The position numbers and the translations under genes were made by a program. Shown one piece after another: positions 22,301-33,172 of a DNA stretch of 64,000 nucleotides (its first letter is position 1; each line of letters starts with the position of its first letter). Source of the stretch: Undaria pinnatifida. Its lineage: Eukaryota > Sar > Phaeophyceae > Laminariales > Alariaceae. The notes below the pieces were generated by a model that had not been told where the DNA came from, did no database searches, and worked only from the letters and a program-made list of their open reading frames with translations. The stretch is taken from contig JABAKD010000027.1 in the NCBI GenBank assembly GCA_012845835.1, forward strand, positions 12,880,487 to 12,944,486, in the 5' to 3' direction.

Positions 22301-24395
22301 AAAAAGAAGGACCGAAGAATCCAGTCGGAAAAAAAGTCCAGTCGAAAAGGGCTGTTTTCGACTGGCGGAATCCGACTGCATAAGAAATGGCCTTACAGTC
22401 GAAAAAGGCTTTTTCGACTCAACTTTTTTCGACTGAGAATTCTGACTGGCGGATCCAGTCGAAAAAGGCGACTTTTTCGACTGGATCCTCCAGTCGAAAA
22501 ACTCAGTCGAAAAAGTTTTACACATGTTTTTTTAACCGATCGCATCGCTCATCCCATCACCAAACACGCACCCTCACGGCCACACGGCCACACCCATACC
22601 AGGTACCAAACTGCAGTATCGTACAAGGCGCTGACGCTGGCGTGGCAATCACTGCTGTTGCTTCTGGTAGCAAGTCAGCGTGGCGCATTCCTAGTTCCGC
22701 TCGCCAGCAGCGTGTATCACACGACGACAGCAGCGCGCGGTATCGATCCCATGCTGCCAACAACGGCTGCGGCTGCTGTAGCTTTGGCGGCTCTCGGCTG
22801 AGAGCAACTCCACGAACGTAGCTTTGTCGGCTTTCGGCTAAGCCCAAAGCCACCAACTCGCTGGGACGAGGGTTCGTCGAGCCGTTGCTCGCGGAGAAAG
22901 CGCGAAGCACAATGCTGCCAACCGATTTCGACTGCCGTACAGCAGTACTCCCTCACACCAACCGCCTTTAGGAAGAGCACAAAAACTACAAAATCGACTC
23001 GACTGGCGATAAGAAGGACCAGAAGAATCTAGTCGAAAAAAAGTCCAGTCGATAAGGGCCGTTTTCGACTGGCGGAATCCGACTGTGTAAGAAATGACCT
23101 TGATACAGTAGTCTAAATATTCATTTATGATATGATGTTGTGAATTAAATAAACCTGGTTGTTAATACCTGGTACATAGCTTCACAATTTTTACGGAAGG
23201 TCGTTCGCGAGTGTTATATATTTTGTCCTCGAGAAGGATATAGGTCGGTGTCTCCCCTGGATGTTGTCAGGGTCGACAGGAAAATTCTCCATAACCATTC
23301 TGTACACTGGTACTACACACCACAAGCAGCAAACGACAACAACTGCAACACACCACCGCCGTTTTGGGAGCAAACTTCGTACATGTAAATAGTTGGATTT
23401 AGACCAGAACCGTTGTCGCGAACCTGTGGTACCACAACTTCAGGAGCCTCAGAAAGGGTGCGCTCCACACTAACTTCAGGTATAAAAAATCCGAGTTTCT
23501 TGTTTTCGTGTAAAGCTGCTCAGCCTGCCTTCCTTGTTGTTACAGCAGCAGTACCTGGTTTCTTACAGCAGTATTTGTTAGAGGTGGTACTATCGATCGT
23601 ACTATTTTGTATCTTTGGTAAGATAATTGGCTGATCTTGCATCCATGTCACACAGCACTACCATCGCTGAGACCCCATCACTAAGCTTTACCAGGTACAG
23701 GCGTGCCACGCACGCATGCTGACAAGTCAACCATCAGCTGGGGCCACTTACCGCTGGAAGTATATACTGCACCGGTGTTATGGTATGACACGAATACGGA
23801 TACCTCGACTCCGCTGTTGCCACGTAGCAGGTACAGCATACTCGTACATGTAATATTAGTAGAAGACTCAGCTGTGGAATTGCGGTTGAGGTACGAGTAC
23901 CACGAAACATGACCGCACACATACCAACCCAGGTACAGAAGTGTCCCACATAAGTATAGTAGTAAAACGAGTACATTGTCTCTTAAAAGGAGGGCACATG
24001 TGCTTTCCATCTTCCATCCAGTTCAACAGCGCTCTGCCTCTCTGTACCTACCTCACGACCACACCTTCGAACACGCCCAGGCCATGGTCTGAATGCTACG
24101 ATCGCACGACACCCCTCTCAGGGTTCGAGATCAATCACTCACCGTGCATGACATGAGACAGCCATGCCTGGTCGAGCCCCGAGGACCCAACAGCATTCAC
24201 GTAGTCTCCCACAGAGTGAACGGTAGCAGGGTCAATCGCCATCATCTGCACCGAGGAAGCAGCCCCTCGCCTCTTGGCATCCCTCTGCCTCAAGGAGCTG
24301 GTTGCGGCAAGGCTCGCCGCTCCTCCTGTGAAGGACACAACTGGCGTGATAGCTGCTGCGCATCCCAGCAAGGCGGTGATGGCGGATGCCTTCAT
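12823..24395 (-). CDS. ALB3: Plastid thylakoid membrane protein insertase ALB3 (YidC/Oxa1 family)
   Basis: Seven exons join in frame: 24395-24143, 19580-19455, 18459-18212, 17405-17313, 16672-16475, 14105-13980 and 12948-12823 (1170 nt, 389 aa). Members of this family insert light-harvesting and other proteins into the thylakoid. The N-terminus MKASAITALLGCAAAITPVV is a signal peptide with Phe in the following SFTGG, the site type of bipartite plastid presequences in algae with secondary plastids. The core has the family landmarks: LAIVSFTLAVKTLLVPLQ (TM), QSTEKMQALAPTVKEINEKF, NRLYSSTKVNPLIGCLPALL, FPVFIGLYRAIIEFGN, ESFLWLPSL, GWHDTLCYMSIPAILVVSQK and QYLPVLIGWFSLNVPSALGI with YWLANN. The usual conserved hydrophilic-groove base is Lys here (AVK). 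The stromal tail is short and acidic, then basic. The first start upstream (24584) would add 63 residues before the signal peptide and is unlikely. The last exon is the least certain. Confidence 0.92.
12949..13979 (-). other. ALB3 intron 6
   Basis: It contains copies of the exon-7 acceptor region (13065-13100, 13430-13465). A dispersed repeat lies at 13120-13340 and is shared with 27345-27640. A unit at 13678-13793 is shared with the 41.3-41.9 kb array. There is no coding signal. Confidence 0.5.
13980..14105 (-). CDS. ALB3: ALB3 exon 6: last core helices
   Basis: The exon has 42 codons, phase 0 at both ends (TGCGCAG|ACC ... GCCTAC|GTGAGT). It encodes the final two helices with the family signature VPSALGIYWLANN. 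Confidence 0.92.
14803..15045. repeat. Large inverted repeat around CCACGTGTCGCCAC
   Basis: The left arm runs from 'CCGTCCGACAAGCG' through 'GGCGAAGGTGGCGGCGGGTA' to 'GGCCTGTGACTACCCCACGT'. The right arm is its complement, from 'GTGGCGACACATAGTGTAGT' through 'CACAGGCC..CCGCCACCTTC' to 'CGCTTGTCGGACGG'. This is a hairpin with arms of about 110 bases. Confidence 0.75.
15616..15846. repeat. 33-bp tandem repeat, seven units
   Basis: The unit 'TCGCGAAATCCTATCAACAC' plus 13 bases repeats seven times with C/T and A/G variants. Because 33 is a multiple of three it opens two periodic frames, which I take to be non-coding. Confidence 0.9.
16475..16672 (-). CDS. ALB3: ALB3 exon 5
   Basis: The exon has 66 codons, phase 0 at both ends (CATAACAG|GGG ... 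CTCAAG|GTAACA). It encodes a lumenal loop (GWLTTNWIDGAPPLGWHDTL), a transmembrane helix (CYMSIPAILVVSQKISMTLL) and a polar loop. A copy of its donor-side 35 bases lies about 2 kb away at 14369-14405. Confidence 0.9.
17313..17405 (-). CDS. ALB3: ALB3 exon 4
   Basis: The exon has 31 codons, phase 0 at both ends. FPVFIGLYRAIIEFGNNAIA and ESFLWLPSLQ match the family's second core helix and the following loop. Confidence 0.92.
17406..18211 (-). repeat. ALB3 intron 3 filled by minisatellite
   Basis: From about 17870 to 18195 a degenerate unit containing 'ACCGCACTAAAC.GGGACCC' and 'GCACTAAAG.TACCG' repeats about seven times. Short (CACACG)n and (CAGA)n tracts lie at 17695-17795. Confidence 0.75.
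18212..18459 (-). CDS. ALB3: ALB3 exon 3: first core helix and cytoplasmic-type hairpin
   Basis: The acceptor CACACTAATCAG is entered in phase 1 and the donor is CTCCAG|GTACAG in phase 0. It encodes the first transmembrane helix, the coiled hairpin (STEKMQALAPTVKEINEKFG) and the invariant NPLxGCLP. Its acceptor side is copied twice in the preceding intron. Confidence 0.92.
18640..18900 (-). repeat. Two degenerate copies of ALB3 exon-3 acceptor edge
   Basis: Segments at about 18651-18715 and 18836-18890 repeat the first 40-60 bases of exon 3 with the upstream 'AATCAGG' acceptor. One keeps an open frame reading GIGDEQSFDVAIVSFTLSV, against GIGIEQSFGLAIVSFTLAV in the true exon. They alternate with 'GTGTGCGCGTGTGCGTGGA' words in a local tandem array. 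Confidence 0.85.
19185..19440 (+). repeat. (AAC)n / (AAG,AAC)n microsatellite
   Basis: CAGCAG changes into about 37 CAA/AAC triplets, followed by a GAACAA/GAACAAG-rich tract. It lies inside ALB3 intron 2. The poly-Gln, poly-Thr and poly-Cys frames are artefacts of this array. Confidence 0.95.
19455..19580 (-). CDS. ALB3: ALB3 exon 2
   Basis: The acceptor GGTCTTAG is entered in phase 1 and the donor is AAGG|GTGGGA in phase 1. It encodes LSDAAAVPIDAVQEEAKGPN then PFVIWIEFIRSSVLSINEFY, the amphipathic segment before the first core helix. Confidence 0.85.
20112..20205 (+). mobile_element. SINE-like short retroposon with poly(A) end
   Basis: The sequence 'TACGACGCGTATGAAAATAC ... GTGGTGAGCTAAAGCTT ... 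ATCCGCCGGAGGAT' is followed by a 22-base A run. Four further members of the family lie in the window (32455-32583, 45108-45243, 56283-56420, 59287-59421), in both orientations. All have the A/T run abutting the palindrome ATCCKCCGSMGGAT, except the 32455 copy, which has partly lost the palindrome. Confidence 0.7.
21572..22395. mobile_element. Harbinger-like MITE with TTA target duplication
   Basis: The left end TTA|GGCCATTTCTTATACAGTCGG and right end CCGACTGCATAAGAAATGGCC|TTA give matching terminal inverted repeats and a 3-bp TTA direct repeat. TTA/TAA duplications with GGCC-type ends are characteristic of PIF/Harbinger and Tourist elements. Subterminal 'CAGTCGAAAA' words repeat many times in both directions. 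There is no transposase frame, so it is non-autonomous. Confidence 0.85.
22396..23100. mobile_element. Second, tandem body of the same MITE
   Basis: After the first element's right end the body restarts ('CAGTCGAAAAAGGCTTTTTC') and runs to a second right end 'GTGTAAGAAATGACC'. The interior matches the first copy closely, for instance CATGCTGCCAACAACGGCTG. The left terminal repeat is missing, so this may be a partial tandem duplication or an insertion of one copy next to another. Confidence 0.8.
24143..24395 (-). CDS. ALB3: ALB3 exon 1: plastid presequence
   Basis: The exon has 84 codons plus one base and ends CACG|GTGAGT. It carries the signal peptide, the Phe cleavage site, an Arg/Lys/Ser-rich transit stretch (SLRQRDAKRRGAASS) and the start of the mature protein. 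The start context has A at -3. Confidence 0.85.
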
Positions 24396-24703
24396 GCTAT
24401 TGCCACGCAGCAGCAGCTGCTGTCCTGATGCACAACCAAACAGACTAACAAGCAGACTTATTCTTCGAACAGTAGACCGTATGACAACACCGGCCACTCT
24501 CCCTTGTGCGCAGCAGTGCACGGTTGAGTGCTGGGAGCGCTTGAAGCAACAGAAGGCGCACGCCAAGAGTTGCGAAGCAAACACTCACACGAGGCAGGAG
24601 CAGCAGCTTTGTCAACCCACCGCAGGTTTCAGAGTATTCTGGCGTTATACAAACGGGGCTGGCACTGAAACAAAACTGTAACTGACGAGTTCGAGTTTAT
24701 TTC
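24396..24703. promoter_or_regulatory. Probable upstream region of ALB3
   Basis: The 300 bases upstream of the ALB3 start stay open in the minus frame from 24584, but the added 63 residues would precede the signal peptide. I read this as 5' untranslated or promoter sequence. No TATA box is evident. Confidence 0.35.
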
Positions 24704-25408
24704 TTAGACCTACTATTATGGCGAATATTTTCATCGATTATTTCTCTCTTTAACCGGGATCTCCGACGCCAAAAATAAAAACCTTCCACTATGGGACCAG
24801 AAATCATCGTTATTTCTGGGTTCAGAAATAATCGAGGCCAGAAATCAGCGGATCTGGTGATTTCTGAGCCCAGAAATAACAGCTCTTCCAACCTCTCAAA
24901 ACTGGGATTATTTGACTTTTGGATACTACCTCGTACCAAGTATCACATGTCACCACTGCCCATACTGTACCTGGTATGATACTTGTCTGCTGTACACGTC
25001 ACGCATCACCCATAACAAAGAATCACAAACACACCTACGACAGCATACTGCGCTTGTTGTGTGCGAGACAGAGCTTCATCCTCACACAAACGCGACAGCA
25101 GCAGCACCACCACCATCGAAACCACCACAGGCACACCACACCAGCACCACAGCAGCAGCGCAGCAGAAGAGACCGCAGCAGAGGCGGTGATGACCTAACG
25201 TCGCCGGCGACAGTGTACGTGCCAGATTTCAAAAATAAAGGCAAACGGCAGAACAAGACCTACCAATTCAAAATAAAACCACTTTCCAAAAATCAGAAGC
25301 CATAATGGACGCCGCTTATTTCTGATGCAGTTATTTCTGGAGCCTCAAAACTACAAAAATAATCGCCAGAAATAATCGCTAAAATTTTTTCCATAATAGT
25401 AGGTCTTA
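24704..25408. mobile_element. MITE with TTA target duplication
   Basis: TTA|GACCTACTATTATGG at the left and CCATAATAGTAGGTC|TTA at the right form a 699-bp element with perfect 15-bp terminal inverted repeats. Subterminal 'CAGAAATAATCG' words occur in both orientations. There is no transposase. It has the same design and target site as the element at 21572, but a different family sequence. Confidence 0.88.
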
Positions 25409-28400
25409 CCTGGTACGACTGTTTTTCAGTTTTCGTTTCAGTTTTTTGGCCACGACTACATTGTAGGGCATTCGGGCACGGCCACCGGTACTACTCATGC
25501 TGCAGCAGAACGTAACAGTACTAGGTACCAGTACCCCGTAGCCAGTACCCTGCCTCCACCTTCGAGTACAACAGTACTTCTTCGCCCGACATGACCATAT
25601 GGTGTGTGGTGCGCTTGTTTCCGCATGAAGATTTTGAACGGTTTTCTCTGGTTCGTTCAGGAAGTAGGCGACCGGCTGCAAAACCATGAGTTACGAAGTT
25701 GACGTTACATCGGCGGCCGATACGAAGCTGACGTTACGTCAGCGGCCGATGTTACGACAATAGGCGTGTACAATAAAATCTTCATAGTGTATTTGTAGCT
25801 CGCAGCGGTGGGCGCGAGGTTGATACGAACGAGGTGCTGAATCCATCGGATATCCGTCTTCATGGTTCTGAAATCCGTCTACAGAGTCCTAAGTACTTGC
25901 CGGGTACGTCATGAAAACAATCGCATCATGTCAAAGGTTGACGAAGACGCAGGCAACGAAATCGAATACCAGGTAGAGTATATAGGAAGGAGTAGGCCTG
26001 GGACTACATGGAGAGGGGGGTGGGCTTGGATGCCGTTCGTTGCAGGAGGGAGGTACGGACGGGGCGTCGCTAGCGGGTCGGCGCAGAGGCGCCGGCACAT
26101 ACGTTTGACGCCGTTGATGCGGTGGTGCAGGGGGGGGAGGGCAGTTATCTCTAGTCTACACGTAAAGATCCAACACATCCCTCCAGTGTTCGTGCTTACT
26201 CTTCAGCCTAGAGAGATACCAGCTCTGTGGTCATCTATGAGGAGTCAACGAGGGGATTGGGCGCGCCCCACCATCATCGTTGCTGTTAATGTTGTAGGTC
26301 AAGACCACTACTCAATTATTTGCTGCCATCTTGGCGCTGAGCCGGGCTCTAAGGGCTCGGTGGCTGCCGGACCTCTGTTGCAGTGCCCCCCCCCCCCCTC
26401 CTCCCGTGGCAACTGGTCGATGATCAGTGACATTAGGAGCAGTACAGGAGCGAGGGTAGCGTTTCCTGCAGTCCTGCGGGACCAGCGCTAGGCTACTCCC
26501 TTTCTCAGTCGAGCGTCGCGGTGTGTGTGTGTTCTTCTCATTCAACAGTTTACTTGTAATCGTGACATCCAGCACACCCAGTGTACGTACCCATTCTTCA
26601 TTGTACACAAGCCATGTGGTCACAGACTGCGAGCCAGACCTATGCAGTACAAACACAGTAACGAGATTTGGCCACGCACAATGCCAAGCGTACTAGACAC
26701 GACAGCCATGGTCGGCGCGACGCTCGGGGCCGGTACACCGTCCTCGCCCGACCCGTTTCCGGGGTTGGTTCTGCCAACGCAGCCGCTGCAGGGGTCCATG
26801 TCGCCACCGGCCGCACCAGCAGCGGGGGCGCCCACGACGTCGCCCGCCCCTCCCCCCGGGGGAATCAGCGACGCACATCATGGACTTTTCGCCGTCTCCG
26901 GGCCACCATGTACAACACCCAAGATCAGGCCGGCGGGCGGGCGATATTGGAAACAGCGATGAAGTAGATGGCGCCAGAAGCACTGACGGTCACAAGGCAA
27001 GCGATGCCGATCGGGGGAGGCGGGGGGGGGGGCGCTTTCGAAGCATATAGTGCTTGCCATGGGCCGGTTGACGGGGCCACCTCCGTGTGCGCCTCCTGTT
27101 CAAGTGACCGACACCGCCGTTCGTTGCATTTTAGGTTCCGGTGAGGGCGCAACCCCTCGACCCATGCTGAAGTATCGCTTTTATCAAAAACTAGTTTTTG
27201 TGTGAGGTTGTAGCGCCTTTCAAGTGTGGATTCTAAGAAAATTTGTGCGCACCCCACTCTATCATAGCACGTGTCCATGCTCCACAAGTATCGCAGGGTC
27301 ACGTGTCCAGCTCCAGCTCTGCACGAGGGTGGGTGGGGGGGGGTCGTACTCGTTAGTTGATTGCCTTAGTCATTTGACCATTGACCACGCATTCCTTTCG
27401 AGACGGAGCACCGTTCCTACTCCTAATAGATACACCTCCAACATTTGGACGTTCATTACGCTTCTTCCATGTATTACGTAGAAACTGTTAGCTGATCCTA
27501 TCCCCGTCCTGTCTCGCCGTCCGCGGCCACCATCTATCTCCTAGGATAGCGATCGCTTTCTCTCTACTCTCTAGTTTACAAAACTCTTCCATGTCACAAA
27601 CGTATATTTCCCTCATCTACTCCTCTAACGCATCCCGTTCCTTCTTGTATATTTCACATTCTCCAACTGTGTGAGTCCTGCTCTCTATTGGGGGTCGGGG
27701 GGGGGGGTGGGGGGTGATCATTTGTTGCTGGTTCAACTGATGTAGCCAGTGACCGTGCATCCCGTTCGAGCAGGAGCATCGTTCTTACTTCTCTTGGAGA
27801 CGCCTCTAACGTTTGGCGCTTGTTACGTTACTCTCTATATAAGTGCACGTGGGGGGGGAGAGAAGTGGATTTACGCCTCTTCTTTAGCAGGTTGGGGCGC
27901 CTCGGCATGTTGGCGGGCGCAAAACAGACGAGCTAGCGTTGTGGGGAAGAATTGCCAGCGCTGAACGTCTTCCCAAGAACGTGACGACTACGCCGCCAGA
28001 AACGGTGGATTTGTCGCGGAATACCATAGACCGGGCGAAAGCGAATAGCGTAGAAGACATGCGCACGGAGTTAACGGGCCGTGACCGGGAAGTCCGTTTT
28101 GTACCGACGACAGCTGTTATGCGTCGGGCAGGGAGGGTGTTGCAGTAGCCTGCGCCAGGTTGAAAATTGTTCATGCATGGTGAATGACCTAACCAGTACA
28201 ACGCGGTCGAGGGCCATTGTGTTGGCACATATTGAGTAGTCGGAAGACTGTCGTGACAACGGAATGCTGCGGGATTGTTGCAGCGATGGAGATCCGAGGA
28301 AGAACGGAGGGCGTGTTGGATGGAAGGCGCGCGATGTTACCGGACCATGCCCGACATGCCCGTTTTTCACCGACGATGGTTGTCCGTCGGGCAGACGGGG

Positions 28401-29285
28401 TGTTGCAGCGGCCTGCACAGGTTGATGTTCGTTGATGCGTGGCAACTGACCGAGCCAGTACCACATAAAAAGGTCATTGTGTAGGCAGATATAGGGTTAT
28501 CGCAAGGCTCTCTGACCGCCACATGTTGGATTTTCAATAGGATAGGTTCCGGAGATGGGAATGCCTTCCTATGCTTTTCGAGACTCAGAATATAACCGCA
28601 AAGCATCGACCTGGCTTAAAACACGTTGTTCTGGCATGGCAACTGACCGAGCCCTGTTCGGGACGCATCCCCGGGTTTCCCGTTATTGGATTTGCATCTC
28701 GATGTTAAAACGGATACTGCTGCTTGCTGAGCGCACAGCAGTCGGTCGGTCAGCAGTCGGTCTGGGTCAAAGGTCTGTGAAGTGGTAGGGAGCCTCCCCG
28801 CGGCTAAGGGTCGTCGGTCAGCCTCGAGTTTGAGGTGCTGGGTCTGCCTCCCCGCGATGGTGGGCTGGCAGGAAACAAAGGTTTTTTCTGGTGTCAATCT
28901 CCTTTTTGGGTGATCATCCCACACGTTGAGATTGATCAAACCCGACAGTTTCCAATACATCTGCAGCTTTCTTGTGGGAGAGGTGCGTACCACACGGAGG
29001 GGCTGTGAAGAATGTCGAGAACGATTTGTTGAAAGGTTTTGCCGTGGCCTTCAGGTGTAGAGGATCGGTTCCCGTTATGGGAATACCATCCCATACTGGT
29101 GGAAAGCCCAAAATCGTAACGCATACACCTGGCTGTTTTTATAACCCCCCCCCCCCGCCGAAAAGAAAGACCAAAGTCGACTTATCATGCACAACAGGCG
29201 ATTTTCCTAGTGGCGACAGCTTTTTTTGGATGAGAACGATTTTTTCGCTTTTGACAAAGGCAAAGTTGTCAAATGTTTTTATGTT
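25409..29285. other. Intergenic, repeat-derived
   Basis: Dispersed repeat copies lie at 27345-27640 and about 27690-27850 (shared with 13120-13340). Degenerate tandem blocks of roughly 250 bp run from 27960 to 29110, with recurring words 'GTCGGGCAGGGAGGGTGTTGC', 'CTGACCGAGCC' and 'GGTTCC.G..ATGGGAAT'. One Pro/Ala-rich frame is listed separately. Confidence 0.45.
26681..26962 (+). CDS. Possible small Pro/Ala-rich ORF
   Basis: From ATG at 26681 the frame reads MPSVLDTTAMVGATLGAGTP and then a Pro/Ala/Ser/Gly-rich stretch to a stop at 26962. The strong GC third-position bias is unlike the flanks. It has no domain, no visible splice partner and lies among repeats. It could be an orphan exon, a decayed gene or chance. 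Confidence 0.2.
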   Translation: MPSVLDTTAMVGATLGAGTPSSPDPFPGLVLPTQPLQGSMSPPAAPAAGAPTTSPAPPPGGISDAHHGLFAVSGPPCTTPKIRPAGGRYWKQR

Positions 29286-29846
<561 letters not shown>

Positions 29847-31567
29847 TCATTTGCCATCTGACAAGGCAGCTCGTGAGTGTCAAAAGCCAGAAACATGATT
29901 AGACTAAAGAACCAGCACTCAGAAGAAAGTGTGAAACAATGTTTCGAATAACCAAAAACTACGAGTGTACTAGATGTACACTCCCTGTTCTCCTGGCCTT
30001 GCCCCCTCCAGCCCCAATGGCCAAGTCCCCCCCCCCCCCCATACACGTCCGAAGAAGCATCGAACGACAACCCGCCGTCCACATAAATGTCTGGTTTGCA
30101 TATCGATGTGGACGACGTCGGCGCTCAGACGTCCGGATGAAGGCAAGGTCCATGCTACAATACGGGTAGCACTGTTTGAACCAACATTAATTGTTCATCG
30201 ATGGGGCTCCTATGTAAACCTACAATAGCGCGTTGGCATAGCATTGTTTCGTTTCGAAATCAAGAGAGAGTCTTGTGTGCACGCGTCTTTCTTTTGTATC
30301 GCGCAGCCGCTTCATCTTGAACCGTTTTTTTATAGCCACAGGCTGCCACGAGATTGCTCACCCCGGTCAGGTTTTTCAATTTCGCTCAAAAAAAGTCAGG
30401 TTACGGGGTCGGTGTCTACGGCGCTCTTGAAGTGAGAGGAGCCTCAGCAAAAGAAGAGAGAGCCACTTTGCCGTAGCATGCTTGTCAATCGAAATGTCCC
30501 CCCGGTCACGTGTCCACCCGTCGTGCATACACACAGGTATTATACCGCACGCAACGCGCTTGGTTCCTCGCTAGTCAACCGCGCTGCCTGATCTAACGAT
30601 CGGGCATTCACCCCATCTGAAAACCCATCCATCTGATGAGCCATCCCACGGTAGGTTTAAGGTTGCAGCAGAAAACGTCCCTGAGCTCCTCACATGAGGA
30701 ACTCAATATCTCACCCAAAAAGTTGCTTCGAAGACATTCGTTCGCACAACCCGACCAAGCTTTTACGCCTTAGTCCAAAAATAAAATATTCTCGTGAAAA
30801 TTACTTCAATTGACCGGCAGTTGCTCACATGAGAAACTCAATCGCCCAGGGACTTTTTTACGCAATCATACCACTGCAACCCCTACCGAGGGATGAATCT
30901 GATGGTTGGGCATGGGGCACGTGTCGCAGCACTGCTTGTTGGCCACGACAAAAAATAGCAAAATCTCTTCGTGGACCAAAGGAAAACCATGTTGGGTGTT
31001 GACTGAATAAGTTGGCGAGCGATAATAGGAATCCTAGATCACGCTTCCTCCATGATTCCCAGGATGGCCGCCATCAAACGTCCGTATTCGTAATCGCGTG
31101 CACGTTTAACGGCGTAGGTTCCCCCACCAGACTGGCCCGGCTGGCGCTTAAGGCAGAGGTCGTGACAACTGCGGGCTGCGGGTTGTGTGGTAGTTTCATT
31201 GAACGAAGTAAAATATAGTCTATACATGTAAATTAAATGCATACTAGGTATAGTCTTCTAAAAATATATGTTGGGGCTTGCACGAGAGCAGCCGAAGGGT
31301 ACGGTTAGACTAAGTTTTGGGTCGTCTTGTCGAGACAACTCAAGCTGAGATACACCCTCTCAGCTGTTGCCTGGACGTGCCTCACGTTGCTCGCCTTCCC
31401 GACTCTGCCGGGGGCGGCCTCGGCCGTTCTCGCTTCACGTCGTGGCCGCCGCTGCAAAATAATGATTTTGGCGAAATGTATTTTGCGAACATTCAAAGTG
31501 CGTCGTCAGTCGTAGTAGATATAAGAACACAAAAAATATTTGTCTCAGGAGTAGTCGTACAACGCTC

Positions 31568-31640
31568 GTAGCTTAAGGGATATAGCGCCGGACGATTGTT
31601 AATCGGTTGGGCGGGAGTTCAAACCTCGGTGAAATTGCTT
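31568..31640 (+). tRNA. tRNA-Asn-like sequence, probably a pseudogene
   Basis: The sequence has an A-box-like 'TAGCTTAAGGGATATAGC', an anticodon-loop-like TTGTTAA (anticodon GTT) and a T-loop TTCAAAC with flanking G/C. The acceptor and T stems pair poorly. It looks like a decayed or organelle-derived tRNA-Asn, not a working gene. Confidence 0.3.
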
Positions 31641-32939
31641 TTTTTCAAGTTGGTTTTTGCCTTCTTTTCTCTAGGTAAGAGCCTCGGTATGTACGTACGT
31701 TGTCCGGTATTCGTTTACTTTTTGCTTAATTTTGCCTATCTGCCTTCGTTCATTGCACCTGATTCCGATGTATCTTTCTCTCTATTCAAACACGTTTTTT
31801 TGTTCACGCACCCCTTGGCAGTGCTGTCGCATGCACAGCCTCGATGTAACTCTCAACCCCATACTACTCATAAATACATGTCATGCATCCTCCTGGAAAA
31901 TTACGGGCGTGCGCGGAGCCAAGGCGGGCGGCAGCCCGCCGTGGCGGAGCCCCCCTTCTACGGGGTGGGAACATCGTACGAGTGCAGGCTTTTGTGTACC
32001 CCTCCATACGCACGTACGAGTTATAAAGTAGAAGTGCGCACAATGATTAGGACCGAAATCGCCCTGGGACAAAAATCCAGGGGATTTCACACATCTTCAA
32101 AGAGTAAAATCGCGCGACCGGAGTATCGTACAGCTTGCAAAAAGAAGAGAGTATCGACCCTTAAATTGATCAAACTCACAGCTGACGCACTTGAAACGCA
32201 CGGGGGAAGAAAAAAATGCAGTTGTGTCGCGGCATTTTTTTTTTTCTTCAGTGCGGCGCCTCGTGCCAAGACATTCATTACACGCACTAAATCGGGACCC
32301 CGAAACCCCGAGAAGCTGCGGTACTCTGTTAAGGCGAGGTCGCGTCAAGCGATTTCAGCGCACTCAACTGGGCTCCCGCGCCAACGCGGAACAGCAACTT
32401 GTGTTCGGAGCAATAACGCTGCACATGGGACGGTAGAAATATTGTTTTTTGATGCGCGTGTTCAACTTTTTTTCTTTTTTATCCTCCGGCGAAAGGGGAA
32501 AAAAACAAAAAGCGTATTTCCATGCATGCCGTGTGTCAACTTGGCTCAACCGTATTCGCAATCTAGCACTAGCTGGCGTATCCTTCAGTTCCCGTGGTAG
32601 CGCGCGTGTACCCTCTAACGAAATATGATACCAATCTGTTCAGCGCGACCGAGAGGCCCACCTCGTTCGTACATAGAACGGGTGGATGCGCAAAAAGAAG
32701 AAAAAGAGACGGACGGTAAAAAACGGGAGCCGTTTTTTGTCTCTTGAAGTATTAAACAAGAGGAAAAGAAAAACCCGGCTTCCAGGTACTAATTTAGTCC
32801 CCCGATCCAAGGATACGGATGACGGATTGCTAAAAAAAGCATCATACCCAACCAAAACAAGTTTAAGAACGCAAAACCGTCGTGCAGGAATTACACAGCC
32901 AGTATTGGAACGAATACAGCAAAATACAAACCTCCAAGG

Positions 32940-33172
32940 GACTATTTAGTAGGGTACATACTCTGGGATACCTCGGTACCAAACCAGACTATGCTGGCCA
33001 TACCCGGGTAGATAACCGGATATACCCATACCCTCGCAGACAACCGGCTATCCATACCCAGGTATATTCACACCCTGGTAGATACCCGGGTACACCCATA
33101 CCCTGATACCCGGTGATATTCATACCCCCGTAGACACCCAACATATACCCACACCCAGGTATATCCAGAGTA
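32940..33172. repeat. TACCCGGGTA-type minisatellite
   Basis: Degenerate units of 'CCCATACCC..GTAGA.ACCCGG.TATA' repeat across the segment. They are self-complementary at the CCCGGG and TACC/GGTA words. Confidence 0.7.

Larger units (their letters stand above)
19581..24142 (-). other. ALB3 intron 1 (about 4.6 kb)
   Basis: The intron contains a poly(A)-ended retroposon (20112-20205), a duplicated 'CACACGGGCAAAAA...CGGCAGCAC' block (20820-20955 and 20990-21090), and a Harbinger-like MITE with a second tandem body (21572-23100). I see no gene in it. Confidence 0.6.

Noticed and set aside
22040-22980. Frames of 144-161 residues
   Set aside because: They lie wholly inside the MITE bodies, match between the two copies as repeats, and have no transposase motif.
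31596-32600. 334-residue plus-strand frame
   Set aside because: It crosses a dispersed-repeat core and the poly(A) retroposon, has no domain and mixed composition.
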